This document shows positions 49,940-58,726 of a stretch of 64,000 nucleotides of DNA, piece by piece. The notes under the pieces were generated by a model. It was not told the origin of the DNA, made no database searches, and was given only the letters and a program-made list of their open reading frames with translations. The stretch's first letter is position 1. Every line of letters begins with the position of its first letter. Source of the stretch: VXNF01 sp965116465 (lineage in GTDB: Bacteria > Actinomycetota > Acidimicrobiia > Acidimicrobiales > CATQHL01); contig OZ220687.1 of NCBI GenBank assembly GCA_965116465.1, positions 1,054,001 to 1,118,000 of the forward strand. The letters run 5' to 3'. Both the position numbers and the translations under genes were made by a program.

Positions 49940-51115
49940 ATGGCACTGCAGGACGATGTGCAGGCGATCCTCGACGGCGGCGTGGCGCGCGGCGACGTCG
50001 CCGGTGCGGTCGCCCAGATCGTCTCGCGCGGCGAGATTCTGTGCTCGGCCGCCGCCGGACTCCGTACCGTCGACGACGAGACCGCCGCGCCGATGAGCAC
50101 CGACACGGTCTGCTGGATCGCCTCGATGACCAAGGCCGTGACCGGTGTGGCCGCCATGCAACTCGTGGAACGCGGGGAACTCGAACTCGACGCCCCCGCG
50201 TCCGGCGTGCTGCCCATGCTCGGCACCGTCGGCGTCCTCGAGGGCTTCGACGAGGAGGGCAACCCGCAACTTCGCCCGGCACGGGCCCCGATCACCCTCC
50301 GCCAACTGCTGACCCACACGGCCGGATTCGCCTACGAGATCTGGAGCGAGGACCTTCTCCGGTATCACGAGGTGACCGGCACCCCCACGATCAGGACCTG
50401 CCGGCGGGCCGCGCTGGACGCCCCGGCGCTCCATGACCCCGGCGAGCGGTGGCTGTACGGCACGAGCATCGACCACGTCGGACTGATGGTCGAGGCGGCG
50501 TCGGGGATGCGGCTCGGCGACTACCTGCAGCGACACGTCCTGGGCCCCCTGGCCATGGCATCGACCGGTTTCCTGATCAGCGACGACATGCGGGCCAGGC
50601 TGGCCACGGTCCACATGCGCGGCGGCGACGGTGCGCTCGGCACCATGCGGTTCGAGATCGACCAGGAACCCGAGGTGCAGCTCGGCGGCGCCGGGCTCTA
50701 CAGCACCGTGGCGGACTACAGCCGCTTCCTGCAGATGATCCTGGGGCACGGCAGCCGTGAGGGTGTGCGGGTGTTGCGCCCGGAGACCGTGGGGCAGATG
50801 TCGGTGAACAACATGGGGTCCCTGCGGGTGGTGCCACTGCCCGCAGCGCTGCCCGGCGTCGCCGGGGACGTGGAGTTCTACCCCGGCATCGAGAAGTCCT
50901 GGGGATTGACGTTCCAGATCAACGAGGAGCCGCTGCCCACCGGGCGACCGGCGGGCGGCCTCATGTGGGCGGGGCTGGCCAACTCGTTCTTCTGGATCGA
51001 CGTGCAGAACGGGTTGGCGGGCACGTACATCAGCCAGCAGTTCCCCTTCGGCGATCCCCGCACGTTGGGGCTCTTCGACGCCATCGAGCGGGCGTGCTAC
51101 GCGGCCCTCGGCTAG
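49940..51115 (+). CDS. Serine hydrolase of the beta-lactamase class C family
   Basis: The 391-residue protein has the S-x-x-K motif (IASMTKAVTGVAAM) and the Y-x-S type motif (RWLYGTSIDHVGL), with LTHTAGFAYEI and a C-terminal LMWAGLANSFFWID like the family's third motif. It probably hydrolyses esters or small peptides rather than beta-lactams. No signal peptide is seen, so it is likely cytoplasmic, as with many EstB-like enzymes. GGGAGG precedes the ATG. Its promoter region overlaps that of the divergent sirtuin (TATCCT and TAGGGT on the two strands). Confidence 0.9.
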   Translation: MALQDDVQAILDGGVARGDVAGAVAQIVSRGEILCSAAAGLRTVDDETAAPMSTDTVCWIASMTKAVTGVAAMQLVERGELELDAPASGVLPMLGTVGVLEGFDEEGNPQLRPARAPITLRQLLTHTAGFAYEIWSEDLLRYHEVTGTPTIRTCRRAALDAPALHDPGERWLYGTSIDHVGLMVEAASGMRLGDYLQRHVLGPLAMASTGFLISDDMRARLATVHMRGGDGALGTMRFEIDQEPEVQLGGAGLYSTVADYSRFLQMILGHGSREGVRVLRPETVGQMSVNNMGSLRVVPLPAALPGVAGDVEFYPGIEKSWGLTFQINEEPLPTGRPAGGLMWAGLANSFFWIDVQNGLAGTYISQQFPFGDPRTLGLFDAIERACYAALG

Positions 51116-51244
51116 AGCGGGCCCGCGCGACCCGTTGGCCCTGCTCGCCGCGGGCCGGCGCCGGCGACCACCACAAGTGACATCGGCGCGCCACTGCGAC
51201 CTCCGGTGAGCCGCGTCGCACCCCTGCGTTTGTGATTCAACCCC

Positions 51245-51288
51245 TTGACAAGCCCTTTCATTTCCCCTATCTATTCACCTTTACGTAA
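51245..51288 (+). promoter_or_regulatory. Consensus promoter with palindrome at the start site
   Basis: TTGACA (51245-51250), a 17-base spacer and TATCTA (51268-51273) make the strongest sigma-70-type promoter in the window. The 8-base palindrome TTACGTAA (51281-51288) lies at the expected transcription start and could bind a repressor. The surrounding 60 bases are notably AT-rich. It drives the 251-residue protein gene and the microprotein after it. Confidence 0.65.
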
Positions 51289-51361
51289 CTAAACGCGCTC
51301 TGTGGAGCATCTCGGTGCCAACGGCATCCCACGTTCAACTCTCGCGCCAGGAGCGAACGCC

Positions 51362-52117
51362 ATGCAGACCCCACCCGCCATTGTCCCGTCCGCCCCGGCC
51401 ACGGCAGCCGTCTCGCCACCGACATCGGCCGCGACCGGTCGCCCCGGCGGCCCACGTTCCGAGCCGAGTCGCAACCGCGGCGCCGTCGAACTCTGGGTGG
51501 AGCCCTGGAAGGATCTGTGCCCGGACTCCAACCGAGGCCACCACCCGCGCTCGCCCTACGTGGAGTTCTTCTGGTTGGGTGTGCTCGGACCCTCGGCGAC
51601 ATGGCTCATCCGGCGCTTGGCGCTGCGGCTGGAGGAGACTCCTGAGGGCATCGTCGTGAACACCGCGGAGATCGCCGGCGAGATCGGGCTCGGCGGACGC
51701 CAAGCCCTCCAATCAGCCTTCGAGAGGGCGTTCGAGCGCTGCTGCCGCTTCGGGCTCATGCAACGAGGCCGCCACAACACGCTCTTCGTGCGAACGCGAC
51801 TCCCCGACCTCACCACGCGCATGGCCGAGCGGTTGCCGCCCCGGCTCCGCATGCTGCACGATGCCTGGTGGCACCGGCCCGCTCCGGATCCTGTGGGCAT
51901 CGGCACGCTGGAACGCGCCCGGCGCGTGGCGATGGCGCTGCTGGCGTGCGGCGACGAACCCCCGTCGGTCGAGCAACAGCTGCACGCCTGGGAGTTCCAT
52001 CCCGCGGTGGCCTTCGAGGCCACCCGCTGGGCCACCGAGAAGCACACCCGGGCCGCAGCAGCGGTGAGCGCGGTCAATGCCGACACCGGTGAGCCCGCTG
52101 CCTGCGTGGCAGACTGA
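51362..52117 (+). CDS. Conserved winged-helix-like protein, function unknown
   Basis: I do not recognise a named family with certainty. The 251-residue product starts at MQTPPA, with AGGAG about 10 bases upstream. A start 60 bases earlier lacks this. Residues 1-45 are Pro/Ala/Thr-rich and probably disordered. Residues about 48-170 (VELWVEPWKDLCPD, SPYVEFFWLGVLGPSATWLIRRL, TAEIAGEIGLGG) look like a helical winged-helix module as in plasmid replication or regulatory proteins. A helical C-terminal half carries a conserved-looking WWHRPAPDP stretch. It has a strong promoter and is coupled to a 58-residue membrane microprotein 6 bases downstream. Confidence 0.65.
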   Translation: MQTPPAIVPSAPATAAVSPPTSAATGRPGGPRSEPSRNRGAVELWVEPWKDLCPDSNRGHHPRSPYVEFFWLGVLGPSATWLIRRLALRLEETPEGIVVNTAEIAGEIGLGGRQALQSAFERAFERCCRFGLMQRGRHNTLFVRTRLPDLTTRMAERLPPRLRMLHDAWWHRPAPDPVGIGTLERARRVAMALLACGDEPPSVEQQLHAWEFHPAVAFEATRWATEKHTRAAAAVSAVNADTGEPAACVAD

Positions 52118-52123
52118 GGAGTG

Positions 52124-52300
52124 ATGGACGCCATCACAGCCGCTCTCATCGGCCTCGCCGGCATGCTCATCACCGGGGGCTTCGTGTGGCTCCGATCCGA
52201 GATCGTCCCGCGCCTCGACCGCATGGAAGGACTGCTCCGATCCCAGGGTGAGCGGATCGCCCGCCTCGAAGGGCGCGACGACACTCTCAGCAGCGGCTAG
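52124..52300 (+). CDS. 58-residue membrane microprotein
   Basis: This short gene starts at ATG 52124 with GAGGAG five bases upstream, only 6 bases after the stop of the preceding gene. It encodes one hydrophobic helix (ITAALIGLAGMLITGGFVWL, residues about 4-23) followed by a charged amphipathic helix (RSEIVPRLDRMEGLLRSQGERIARLEGRDD). The layout, a single membrane span with a cytoplasmic coiled-coil-like tail, resembles small holin-like or membrane-adaptor proteins. No function is known. It ends 4 bases from the convergent aminopeptidase gene. Confidence 0.65.
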   Translation: MDAITAALIGLAGMLITGGFVWLRSEIVPRLDRMEGLLRSQGERIARLEGRDDTLSSG

Positions 52301-52304
52301 GGCA

Positions 52305-53783
52305 TCAGTCTCCGGGCGAGCCGCCATCGGGCGGCGAGAAGTTCCTGATGAGGTCCACGAGCAGGCGCACGCCGAAGCCGGTACCTCCCTTGGCGGCCTC
52401 GCCGTCGACGCTGTCGGTCCACGCCGGGCCGGCGATGTCCAGATGGGCCCAGGGGATGCCCTCGGCCACGAACTCCTGCAGGAACAGGGCCGCGGTGAGA
52501 GTGCCGCCCCAGCGGTTGCCGATGTTCTTGAGGTCGGCAACCGGGGAGTCGAGCTGCTTGCGGTAGTCCGCCGGAAGCGGCAGGTGCCAGACCCGCTCCC
52601 CCGCCCGGTCCGCGGCCGCCTCCACGGCGTCGATCCAGCCGTCGTGGTTGCCCATGAGGCCCGCCACCTTGGTGCCGAGCGCCACCACGCACGCACCGGT
52701 CAGGGTGGCGAGATCCACGATGGCGTCCGGGCGGGCCTCACTGGCCAGGGACAGCGCGTCGGCGAGGATCAGCCGTCCCTCGGCGTCGGTGTTGAGAACC
52801 TCCACGGTCTTGCCGTTGCGGATGGTGAGGATGTCGCCGGGCCGGGTGGCGTCGCCGCCCAGCATGTTGTCGGTGATGGGGATGTAGCCGGTGACCCTGA
52901 TCGGCGGAGCCAGCCTCTTGACCACCTGCATCGTGCCCAGGACCGCGGCGGCACCGCTCATGTCGATCTTCATGGTCTCCATGCCCGTGGCGGGCTTGAT
53001 GGACAGGCCCCCGGCGTCGAAGGTGATCCCCTTGCCCACGAGGGCCAGGAAGCCCTCCGGCGGCTCGGGAGGGCGCCAGGTGATCTCCACGAACCGCGGC
53101 GGCTGCGTCGAGCCGCGGTTGACCCCCAACAGACCGCCGAAGCGGGCGTCGACGATTTCCTGCATCTCCCAGACCTGGATGTCCAGTTCGGCGCCGTCAC
53201 CGCCGGTCGCCATGGCGCGGGCCTGCTCGGCCAGCTTGGCCGGCGTCAGCGACCCACCGGGCTCGTTCACCAGATCCCGCGCGAAGCAGACGGCCTCGGC
53301 CACCGCCGCGCCGAGCCTCAGAGCCTCGCGCACCTCCCGGCCGCCGCCGATCACCGTCAGCTTCTCCAGGGAGTTGGGCTCGGGTTCGGACTTGAATGCG
53401 TCGTAGCCGTAGGCCCCCAGCACGATCCCCTCGGCGTGGGCCTGCGCCGCACCGGCGAGGTCTCCGTCGTCGGCCACGGCGTCGAGGAGCGACGAGGCAA
53501 GCCAGCGATGGCGGCGCACCAGTCGCGCCAGCGCGGCCGACGAGCGCCGGATCACCGCCGGCGTCACGTCCGCGGCGGGCCCCATCCCGACGACGGCCAC
53601 GGGACGGCCGTCGGGCCCCGCCACCATCTGCGCCTGCCCCGCCTTGCCCTCGAACCCGAGGTCTCGCAGCAGCGCCCAATCCAGATCGTGCGGCTCGGCG
53701 GCGACCTGCTCGGAGCAGACACCGACGGCGACAACGCCGGCCCCGGCGGGAACGGTCGAGGCAAGGGTCACGGAAACACTCAC
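52305..53783 (-). CDS. pepA: Leucyl aminopeptidase (M17 family)
   Basis: The 492-residue cytoplasmic enzyme removes N-terminal residues from peptides with two metal ions. The family signature NTDAEGRLILADAL is present, with the metal and catalytic lysine segment LVGKGITFDAGGLSIKP and DMSGAAAVLGTM. The N-terminal domain is a variable alpha/beta fold. The GTG start has a GAGGAGG site. It is full length for M17. In PepA of E. coli a DNA-binding role exists, but nothing here speaks for it. Confidence 0.94.
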   Translation of the reverse strand: MSVSVTLASTVPAGAGVVAVGVCSEQVAAEPHDLDWALLRDLGFEGKAGQAQMVAGPDGRPVAVVGMGPAADVTPAVIRRSSAALARLVRRHRWLASSLLDAVADDGDLAGAAQAHAEGIVLGAYGYDAFKSEPEPNSLEKLTVIGGGREVREALRLGAAVAEAVCFARDLVNEPGGSLTPAKLAEQARAMATGGDGAELDIQVWEMQEIVDARFGGLLGVNRGSTQPPRFVEITWRPPEPPEGFLALVGKGITFDAGGLSIKPATGMETMKIDMSGAAAVLGTMQVVKRLAPPIRVTGYIPITDNMLGGDATRPGDILTIRNGKTVEVLNTDAEGRLILADALSLASEARPDAIVDLATLTGACVVALGTKVAGLMGNHDGWIDAVEAAADRAGERVWHLPLPADYRKQLDSPVADLKNIGNRWGGTLTAALFLQEFVAEGIPWAHLDIAGPAWTDSVDGEAAKGGTGFGVRLLVDLIRNFSPPDGGSPGD

Positions 53784-53946
53784 AGCGCTCCTCCTCTGTC
53801 AGCGGAATACGACTTGAAGCCGCCAACTCACGCTAGCGGCGCGCGCAAACAACCGAGGGCGGGGGGTCGGGGAGCCGGGCTGCGACGCCTTTGGCCCGCC
53901 ATGAAGGAGCAGAGCGGCACCCCGGACCCCCGCCCGGACAGCCGCG

Positions 53947-55017
53947 TCAGGAGCCGGCGATGAAGGCTTCGACGGCGTTGCGGGCGTCCTCGTCGCGCAT
54001 CTGGCGCGGCGGCGACTTCATGAAGTAGGCGGAGGTCTCGTACAGCGGGCCGCCGATGCCCCGGTCGAGGCCCAGGCGGGCGCAGCGGATGGCATCGATG
54101 ACCACCCCGGCGGAGTTGGGGCTGTCCCACACCTCCAACTTCAACTCCACGTTCAGCGGCACGTCACCGAACGTGGTGCCCTCGATGCGGATGTGGCACC
54201 ACTTGCGGTCCTCGAGCCAGGGCACGTGGTCGGAGGGGCCGACGTGCACGTCGGAGCCTTCCAGTTCGGACTCCAACTGGCTGGTCACGGCCTGGGTCTT
54301 GGAGATCTTCTTGGACTCCAGACGGTCGCGCTCCAGCATGTTGAGGAAGTCGGTGTTGCCGCCGAAGTTGAGCTGGTAGGTGCGATCCACCCGGACCCCG
54401 CGGTCCTGGAAGAGCCGCACGAGATTGCGGTGCACGATCGTCGCCCCCACCTGGGACTTGATGTCGTCGCCGACGATCGGGACGCCCCGCTGCCGGAAAC
54501 GCTCGGCCCAGGACTCCTCGCCGGCGATGAACACCGGCATGCAGTTGATCAGCGCGCACCCGGCCTCCAGTGCCTGCTCGGCGTACCAGCGCGCCGCCTG
54601 CTCCGACCCCACCGGCAGGTAGGAGACCAGGACGTGGGTATCCGTGTCGCGCAGCACCTGCGCGACGTCCACCGGCGCCTGGGGCGACTCCACGACGACA
54701 TCGGACAGGTAGCGGCCGATGCCGTCGAGGGTGGGGCCTCGCTGCACCGTCACCCCGCTGCTCGGCACGTCGCAGAACGCCACGGTGTTGTTCTGGCCAC
54801 CCCCGATGGCCTTGGACAGATCCTCACCGACCTTGGCCGCGTCGACGTCGAAGGCGGCCGTGAATCGAACGTCATCGATGGAGTAGCCCCCGAGCACCGG
54901 ATGCATCAGGCCGGGGATCTCCTCCTCCGCGCCGACATTGCGGTAGTACTCGACGCCCTGGACGAGAGACGAGGCGCAGTTGCCGACTCCGACGATTCCC
55001 ACGTTGATCGGTCCCAT
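53947..55017 (-). CDS. ino1: Inositol-3-phosphate synthase
   Basis: This NAD-dependent enzyme turns glucose-6-phosphate into 1L-myo-inositol-1-phosphate, which feeds phosphatidylinositol and mycothiol synthesis in actinomycetes. The 356-residue product has the NAD motif GIVGVGNCASSLVQG, VPIVGDDIKSQVGATIVHRNL, the catalytic block FLNMLERDRLESKKISKT and the C-terminal VVIDAIRCARLGLDRGIGG. It is of actinobacterial length, shorter than eukaryotic forms. An AGGAGGAAGAG site precedes the ATG. It diverges from a LysR regulator gene across an AT-rich region. Confidence 0.95.
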   Translation of the reverse strand: MGPINVGIVGVGNCASSLVQGVEYYRNVGAEEEIPGLMHPVLGGYSIDDVRFTAAFDVDAAKVGEDLSKAIGGGQNNTVAFCDVPSSGVTVQRGPTLDGIGRYLSDVVVESPQAPVDVAQVLRDTDTHVLVSYLPVGSEQAARWYAEQALEAGCALINCMPVFIAGEESWAERFRQRGVPIVGDDIKSQVGATIVHRNLVRLFQDRGVRVDRTYQLNFGGNTDFLNMLERDRLESKKISKTQAVTSQLESELEGSDVHVGPSDHVPWLEDRKWCHIRIEGTTFGDVPLNVELKLEVWDSPNSAGVVIDAIRCARLGLDRGIGGPLYETSAYFMKSPPRQMRDEDARNAVEAFIAGS

Positions 55018-55117
55018 CTCTTCCTCCTTGCACCCTGCGCCGGTGGAGCCGACGCCTCGGGGCGGTCATATTGCGATCCGGTTGCGGGCGCGGCCCGCCG
55101 GGTGGCACCAATATATT

Positions 55118-55166
55118 AGATATCTGGAACGATGCAACCGCATCAATAGGGAATCGATTATAGGAT
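55118..55166. promoter_or_regulatory. LysR-type regulatory region with stacked palindromes
   Basis: The AT-rich gap between ino1 and the LysR gene holds AGATATCT (55118-55125), GATGC-AACC-GCATC (55131-55144) and AATCGATT (55152-55159). TAGGAT (55161-55166) is a -10 element 7 bases before GTG 55174. This is where a LysR-type protein would bind to control itself and perhaps ino1. Confidence 0.45.
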
Positions 55167-55173
55167 GAAGGCG

Positions 55174-56127
55174 GTGAGTAGGAACCACCGGCAGGACGTT
55201 GCAGACGATCGCCCGGGTGCTCGTCACGGAGCCGCCGGGGTCCCCGTGAACGTCAACACCCGCACCCTCGCCTACCTGCAGAAGGTGGCGGAGCTCTCGT
55301 CGTTCACCGAGGCCGCCGACGAGTTCGGCATCAGCCAGCCCGCCCTCTCGCAGAGCCTCTCGCAGTTGGAGCAACGTCTCGGGATCGTGCTGTTCGAGCA
55401 GGACGGGCGACGCAGGCGGCTCACCGAGGCCGGGCGGACGGTGGCCGACTTCGCCGCCGAGGTGCTCGGGCGCACCGGCGAGTTGGAGACGTGGATCCGG
55501 TCGCACCATCACGGCGACGTGGGCCGGCTTCGCGTCGGACTCACCGACGCGGCCACCCTGTACCTGCTGCCGGACGCCCTGATGATCTTCCGGGAGACGC
55601 ATCCGGCCGTGGAGATGCAACTCATCGTGGATTCCACCTCGGCTCTCTGCGACCTGCTTTCGAGGTACGAGCTGGACCTGGTCTTCGCCGTCGGCCCGCC
55701 GCCGGAGGGGCTGGTCGGCGAGGTGCTGGGGACCGAGGAGCTGCGCGTCTACGCCCGCCGCAGCGACGAGGTGGCCGACCCGGCCGCTGAGGTCGAGTGG
55801 GCTCTGCCGCCCGAGGGATCCCGCACCCGGGCGCTGATCGAGGCCGGACTCGCCGAGCGGGGCATCGAGCCCGTCGTGACCCTCACCTCGCAGAACCCCG
55901 ACGTGCTGCGCCAGGTGGCGGCGGTGGGTCTGGCGTGGACGGTGCTCCCCGAGGCGGTTGGCGGGAACGATCCCGGGCTCGTCGACGTTCTCGGGGAGGC
56001 TGTGGCGCGCCGCCCGCTGGCCATGATGCGCCGGGAATCGGCTCCCGATGACGCCCGGGTGGCGGCGCTCGGCCGCCTCGCCCGGGACATGGTGCGCCTC
56101 ACGGGCGCAGCGACACTCGCGCGATGA
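55174..56127 (+). CDS. LysR-family transcriptional regulator
   Basis: The protein has an N-terminal winged helix (about residues 26-85: LAYLQKVAELSSFTEAADEF, ISQPALSQSLSQLEQRLGI, LFEQDGRRRRLTEAG) and a substrate-binding effector domain (about 115-310: GRLRVGLTDAATLYLLPDAL). The start is unsettled. GTG 55174 stands 7 bases after TAGGAT and fits the leaderless rule of this window. ATG 55165 would overlap that hexamer, and GTG 55246 lies just before NVNTRTLAY. Its target is likely ino1 or itself, by position. The inducer is unknown. Its 3' end overlaps a convergent membrane gene by 29 bases. Confidence 0.88.
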   Translation: MSRNHRQDVADDRPGARHGAAGVPVNVNTRTLAYLQKVAELSSFTEAADEFGISQPALSQSLSQLEQRLGIVLFEQDGRRRRLTEAGRTVADFAAEVLGRTGELETWIRSHHHGDVGRLRVGLTDAATLYLLPDALMIFRETHPAVEMQLIVDSTSALCDLLSRYELDLVFAVGPPPEGLVGEVLGTEELRVYARRSDEVADPAAEVEWALPPEGSRTRALIEAGLAERGIEPVVTLTSQNPDVLRQVAAVGLAWTVLPEAVGGNDPGLVDVLGEAVARRPLAMMRRESAPDDARVAALGRLARDMVRLTGAATLAR

Positions 56128-56950
56128 GGTCCATCCCGAAGGCGGTCATGATGGCCAGGTACAGCAGGCCGGTGCCGGCCATGACCGCGGCGTAACGGCG
56201 GATCCGCAGCGCCGCCTCGGTGGCACCCAGCAGCACCGCGCTCCCCACCGCGCACAGCACCCAGTACCAGCCCAGCAGGCCGCCGAAGCCGTCGTCGACG
56301 CTCCCGGTGAGGATCGAGACCACGCCCGTGGGCCACAGCAGTACCACCGTCTCGGCGATCCAGAGCACCATGCCCAGGCGCACCAACTGCACCAGGGGCG
56401 CCCGGCGCAGCCCGGGCTGCACGAGGTACCAGTGTCCCAGCAGCATGGCATCGGACACCGCTCCCAGGAACAGCGCTCCGGTCACCACCCGGGCGATCGA
56501 GAGCGCCACGGGCCCGCCGGCGGCGACGCCGCCGGCCACCACGCCCACCAGCGCCACCGTCGCGGGCAGCAGGTCCAGCGCCGGGGCGAAACCGGGCCCC
56601 GCGGGCGACTCCGGCGCCGGTGCCGGGCGACCGAGCATCGCCGCCACCCTGGCGCGGCGACGCAGGACGTCGCCCTGCTGGGCGGACTGTGTGGCGGCGC
56701 GCCGGCGGAAGGAGACGGCGAGGACACCGAAGGCGGCGGCCGCGGCGGCGAGTGCGGCCACGTCGCGCGCCGGGCGGAACCCCGCGGTACTGCCGATGAT
56801 TCCCGCCAGCGCCGCCAGCGCGCCGTACAGCGACCTCAGCAGCCAGCCGTAGCCGGGACCGACCTCGCGCCGGCGGGTGGTGACGTACCCGAAGAGCAAC
56901 CCGCCCGCGGCCCACTGCAGCAGGACGGTTGCGGCGTGGACCTCGCTCAC
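56099..56950 (-). CDS. Integral membrane protein, function unknown
   Basis: The 283-residue product has about eight hydrophobic segments (VLLQWAAGGLLFGYV, LLRSLYGALAALAGIIG, VALVGVVAGGVAAGG, FLGAVSDAMLLGHWYLVQPG, WYWVLCAVGSAVLLGA) with a basic cytoplasmic loop at about 80-110. The HWYLVQP motif after ALFLGAVSDAMLLG is reminiscent of proteins with haem or quinone-type histidines, but I cannot assign a family. It lies 45 bases after the LipB-LipA gene on the same strand, so it may share that operon. The GTG start lacks a strong ribosome site. Confidence 0.68.
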   Translation of the reverse strand: MSEVHAATVLLQWAAGGLLFGYVTTRRREVGPGYGWLLRSLYGALAALAGIIGSTAGFRPARDVAALAAAAAAFGVLAVSFRRRAATQSAQQGDVLRRRARVAAMLGRPAPAPESPAGPGFAPALDLLPATVALVGVVAGGVAAGGPVALSIARVVTGALFLGAVSDAMLLGHWYLVQPGLRRAPLVQLVRLGMVLWIAETVVLLWPTGVVSILTGSVDDGFGGLLGWYWVLCAVGSAVLLGATEAALRIRRYAAVMAGTGLLYLAIMTAFGMDLIARVSLRP

Positions 56951-56995
56951 GGCAGGGCCGGCAGCCGCGTGCGGCCGCCCGCTCCCTGCGGCGGC

Positions 56996-58726
56996 TCAGG
57001 CACCGTCGGCAGCGGCGCCGACGGCGCGGGCCGCGCCCGCGGCGTGGTAGCTCGAGCGCGTCAGCGGGCTCGACTCGACGTGGCCGATGCCCAACTCCCT
57101 GCCGATCCTCCCCAGCGCCTCGAAATCCTCCGGCGGCCACCAGCGCTCCACGGGCAGGTGGGCGCTGGACGGGCGCAGGTACTGCCCGATGGTGACGATG
57201 TCGCAACCGACCCCCGCCAGGTCGCCCAGCGCCTCGGCCACCTCGCCGGCGGTCTCGCCCAGCCCCACCATGATGGAGGACTTGGTCACCAGACCGCTGT
57301 CGGAGGCCCTTGCCAGCACCGCCAGGCTGCGGGCGTAGCCGGCGGAGGGCCGCACAAGCCGCTGCAGCCGGGCCACGGTCTCGATGTTGTGGTTCAGCAC
57401 GTCGGGGCGCTCGTCGAAGATCACCGAGAGCGCCGCGGGGTCGCCCTTGCAGTCCGGGATGAGCACCTCCACGGTCACCGACGGGCGCAGCCGCCGGATC
57501 GCCCGGATGCAGGCCGCGAAGTGCGCCGCGCCCCCGTCGGGCACGTCGTCGCGGGCGACGGCGGTCACGACGGCATGGTCGAGGCCCATCCGGGCCACGG
57601 CGGCGGCGACCCGTTCGGGCTCGGCCGCGTCGAGAGGCTCGGGCCGGCGGGTGTCGATGAGGCAGAACCCGCACGCCCGGGTGCAGCGCTCGCCGCCGAG
57701 CATGAACGTGGCCGTCCCCTGCTCCCAGCACTCGTAGATGTTCGGGCAGCCGGCCTCCTCGCAGACGGTGACCAGGTCCAGGTCGCGCATGACACTCTTG
57801 ATCCGGCGGAACTCCGGACCGGTGCGGGCCACGACGCGCATCCAGGAGGGCTTGCGGCCGCCGGCGGCGGCAAGCTCCACCCGCTGCACCGTTCCGGGCG
57901 CCTGAACTCCCGCCGCGGATGCCGTTCCGGCGACATCCTCGGGCGCAGGCGACGTGACGGCGAGGCGGCGGCCCGCCGCTGCGGTCACGTCGGCCCGATC
58001 CCAACCGGCCGCCCCCCAGCGCCGGGTCGCCTCTGCCGCGACGGCGTCGACGACCTCTGGCATCGTGGCGTCCACTCCCTCGGCCGCCAGCGACGTGACC
58101 GGGTGGTCGCGGATCCCGCACGGCACGATCCGCCCGAACCAGTCGAGGTCCGGATCCACGTTCAGGGCGAACCCGTGCAGGGTGCGCCCGCGGCGCACCC
58201 GCACGCCGATGGCGGCGATCTTGCGCGGCCGCGCGCCGCCGGAGTCGAGCCAGACCCCGCGGTGGCGCTCGAGCCTTCCCGCGCCGGCGAGGCCCAGGTC
58301 GCCGAGGACCCCGATGAGCAGGTCCTCGAGACTCTCGACGTAGGCCGCGGCCGCGCCGAGCCCACCGGCCCGGGGCCCGCCCAGCGTCAGGATCGGGTAG
58401 CCGACGATCTGACCCGGACCGTGGTAGGTGACGTCACCGCCCCGGTCGGTGCGGCACAGCTCGGCACCGGCGGTGGCGGGATCCACCAGCAGGTGCGCCG
58501 CCGGGGCCCGCGGGCCCATCGTGACGACGTGCGGATGCTCGAGCAGCAACAGGTGGTTGCGGGAACTGTGGGCGTGCAGGCCCCGCTGCAACGCCCAGGC
58601 CTCGTCGTATCCGACCCTGCCGAGCCAGCGGACCGCCAGGTGCCGGGGAGCCACGACCTCGGCGGCGAGGCTCCCGGTGGCGCGCGCGACGGGGGCCGGG
58701 CGGCTCGCTGCCGGTGGCGGCGCCAC
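56996..58726 (-). CDS. lipBA: Fused octanoyltransferase-lipoyl synthase (LipB-LipA)
   Basis: The 576-residue protein joins both steps of de novo lipoylation. Residues about 28-240 are LipB, which moves octanoyl from ACP to a target lysine: GGDVTYHGPGQIVGYPIL, the lysine in RKIAAIGVRVRRG and the cysteine thiolate in GRIVPCGI (about residue 203). After a Pro/Ala linker, residues about 285-576 are LipA, the radical-SAM sulfur-inserting enzyme, with the auxiliary-cluster motif CEEAGCPNIYEC and the SAM-cluster motif CTRACGFC. Normally these are separate genes. The GTG start overlaps the E2 stop by one base, and E2 is its probable substrate. Confidence 0.93.
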   Translation of the reverse strand: MAPPPAASRPAPVARATGSLAAEVVAPRHLAVRWLGRVGYDEAWALQRGLHAHSSRNHLLLLEHPHVVTMGPRAPAAHLLVDPATAGAELCRTDRGGDVTYHGPGQIVGYPILTLGGPRAGGLGAAAAYVESLEDLLIGVLGDLGLAGAGRLERHRGVWLDSGGARPRKIAAIGVRVRRGRTLHGFALNVDPDLDWFGRIVPCGIRDHPVTSLAAEGVDATMPEVVDAVAAEATRRWGAAGWDRADVTAAAGRRLAVTSPAPEDVAGTASAAGVQAPGTVQRVELAAAGGRKPSWMRVVARTGPEFRRIKSVMRDLDLVTVCEEAGCPNIYECWEQGTATFMLGGERCTRACGFCLIDTRRPEPLDAAEPERVAAAVARMGLDHAVVTAVARDDVPDGGAAHFAACIRAIRRLRPSVTVEVLIPDCKGDPAALSVIFDERPDVLNHNIETVARLQRLVRPSAGYARSLAVLARASDSGLVTKSSIMVGLGETAGEVAEALGDLAGVGCDIVTIGQYLRPSSAHLPVERWWPPEDFEALGRIGRELGIGHVESSPLTRSSYHAAGAARAVGAAADGA

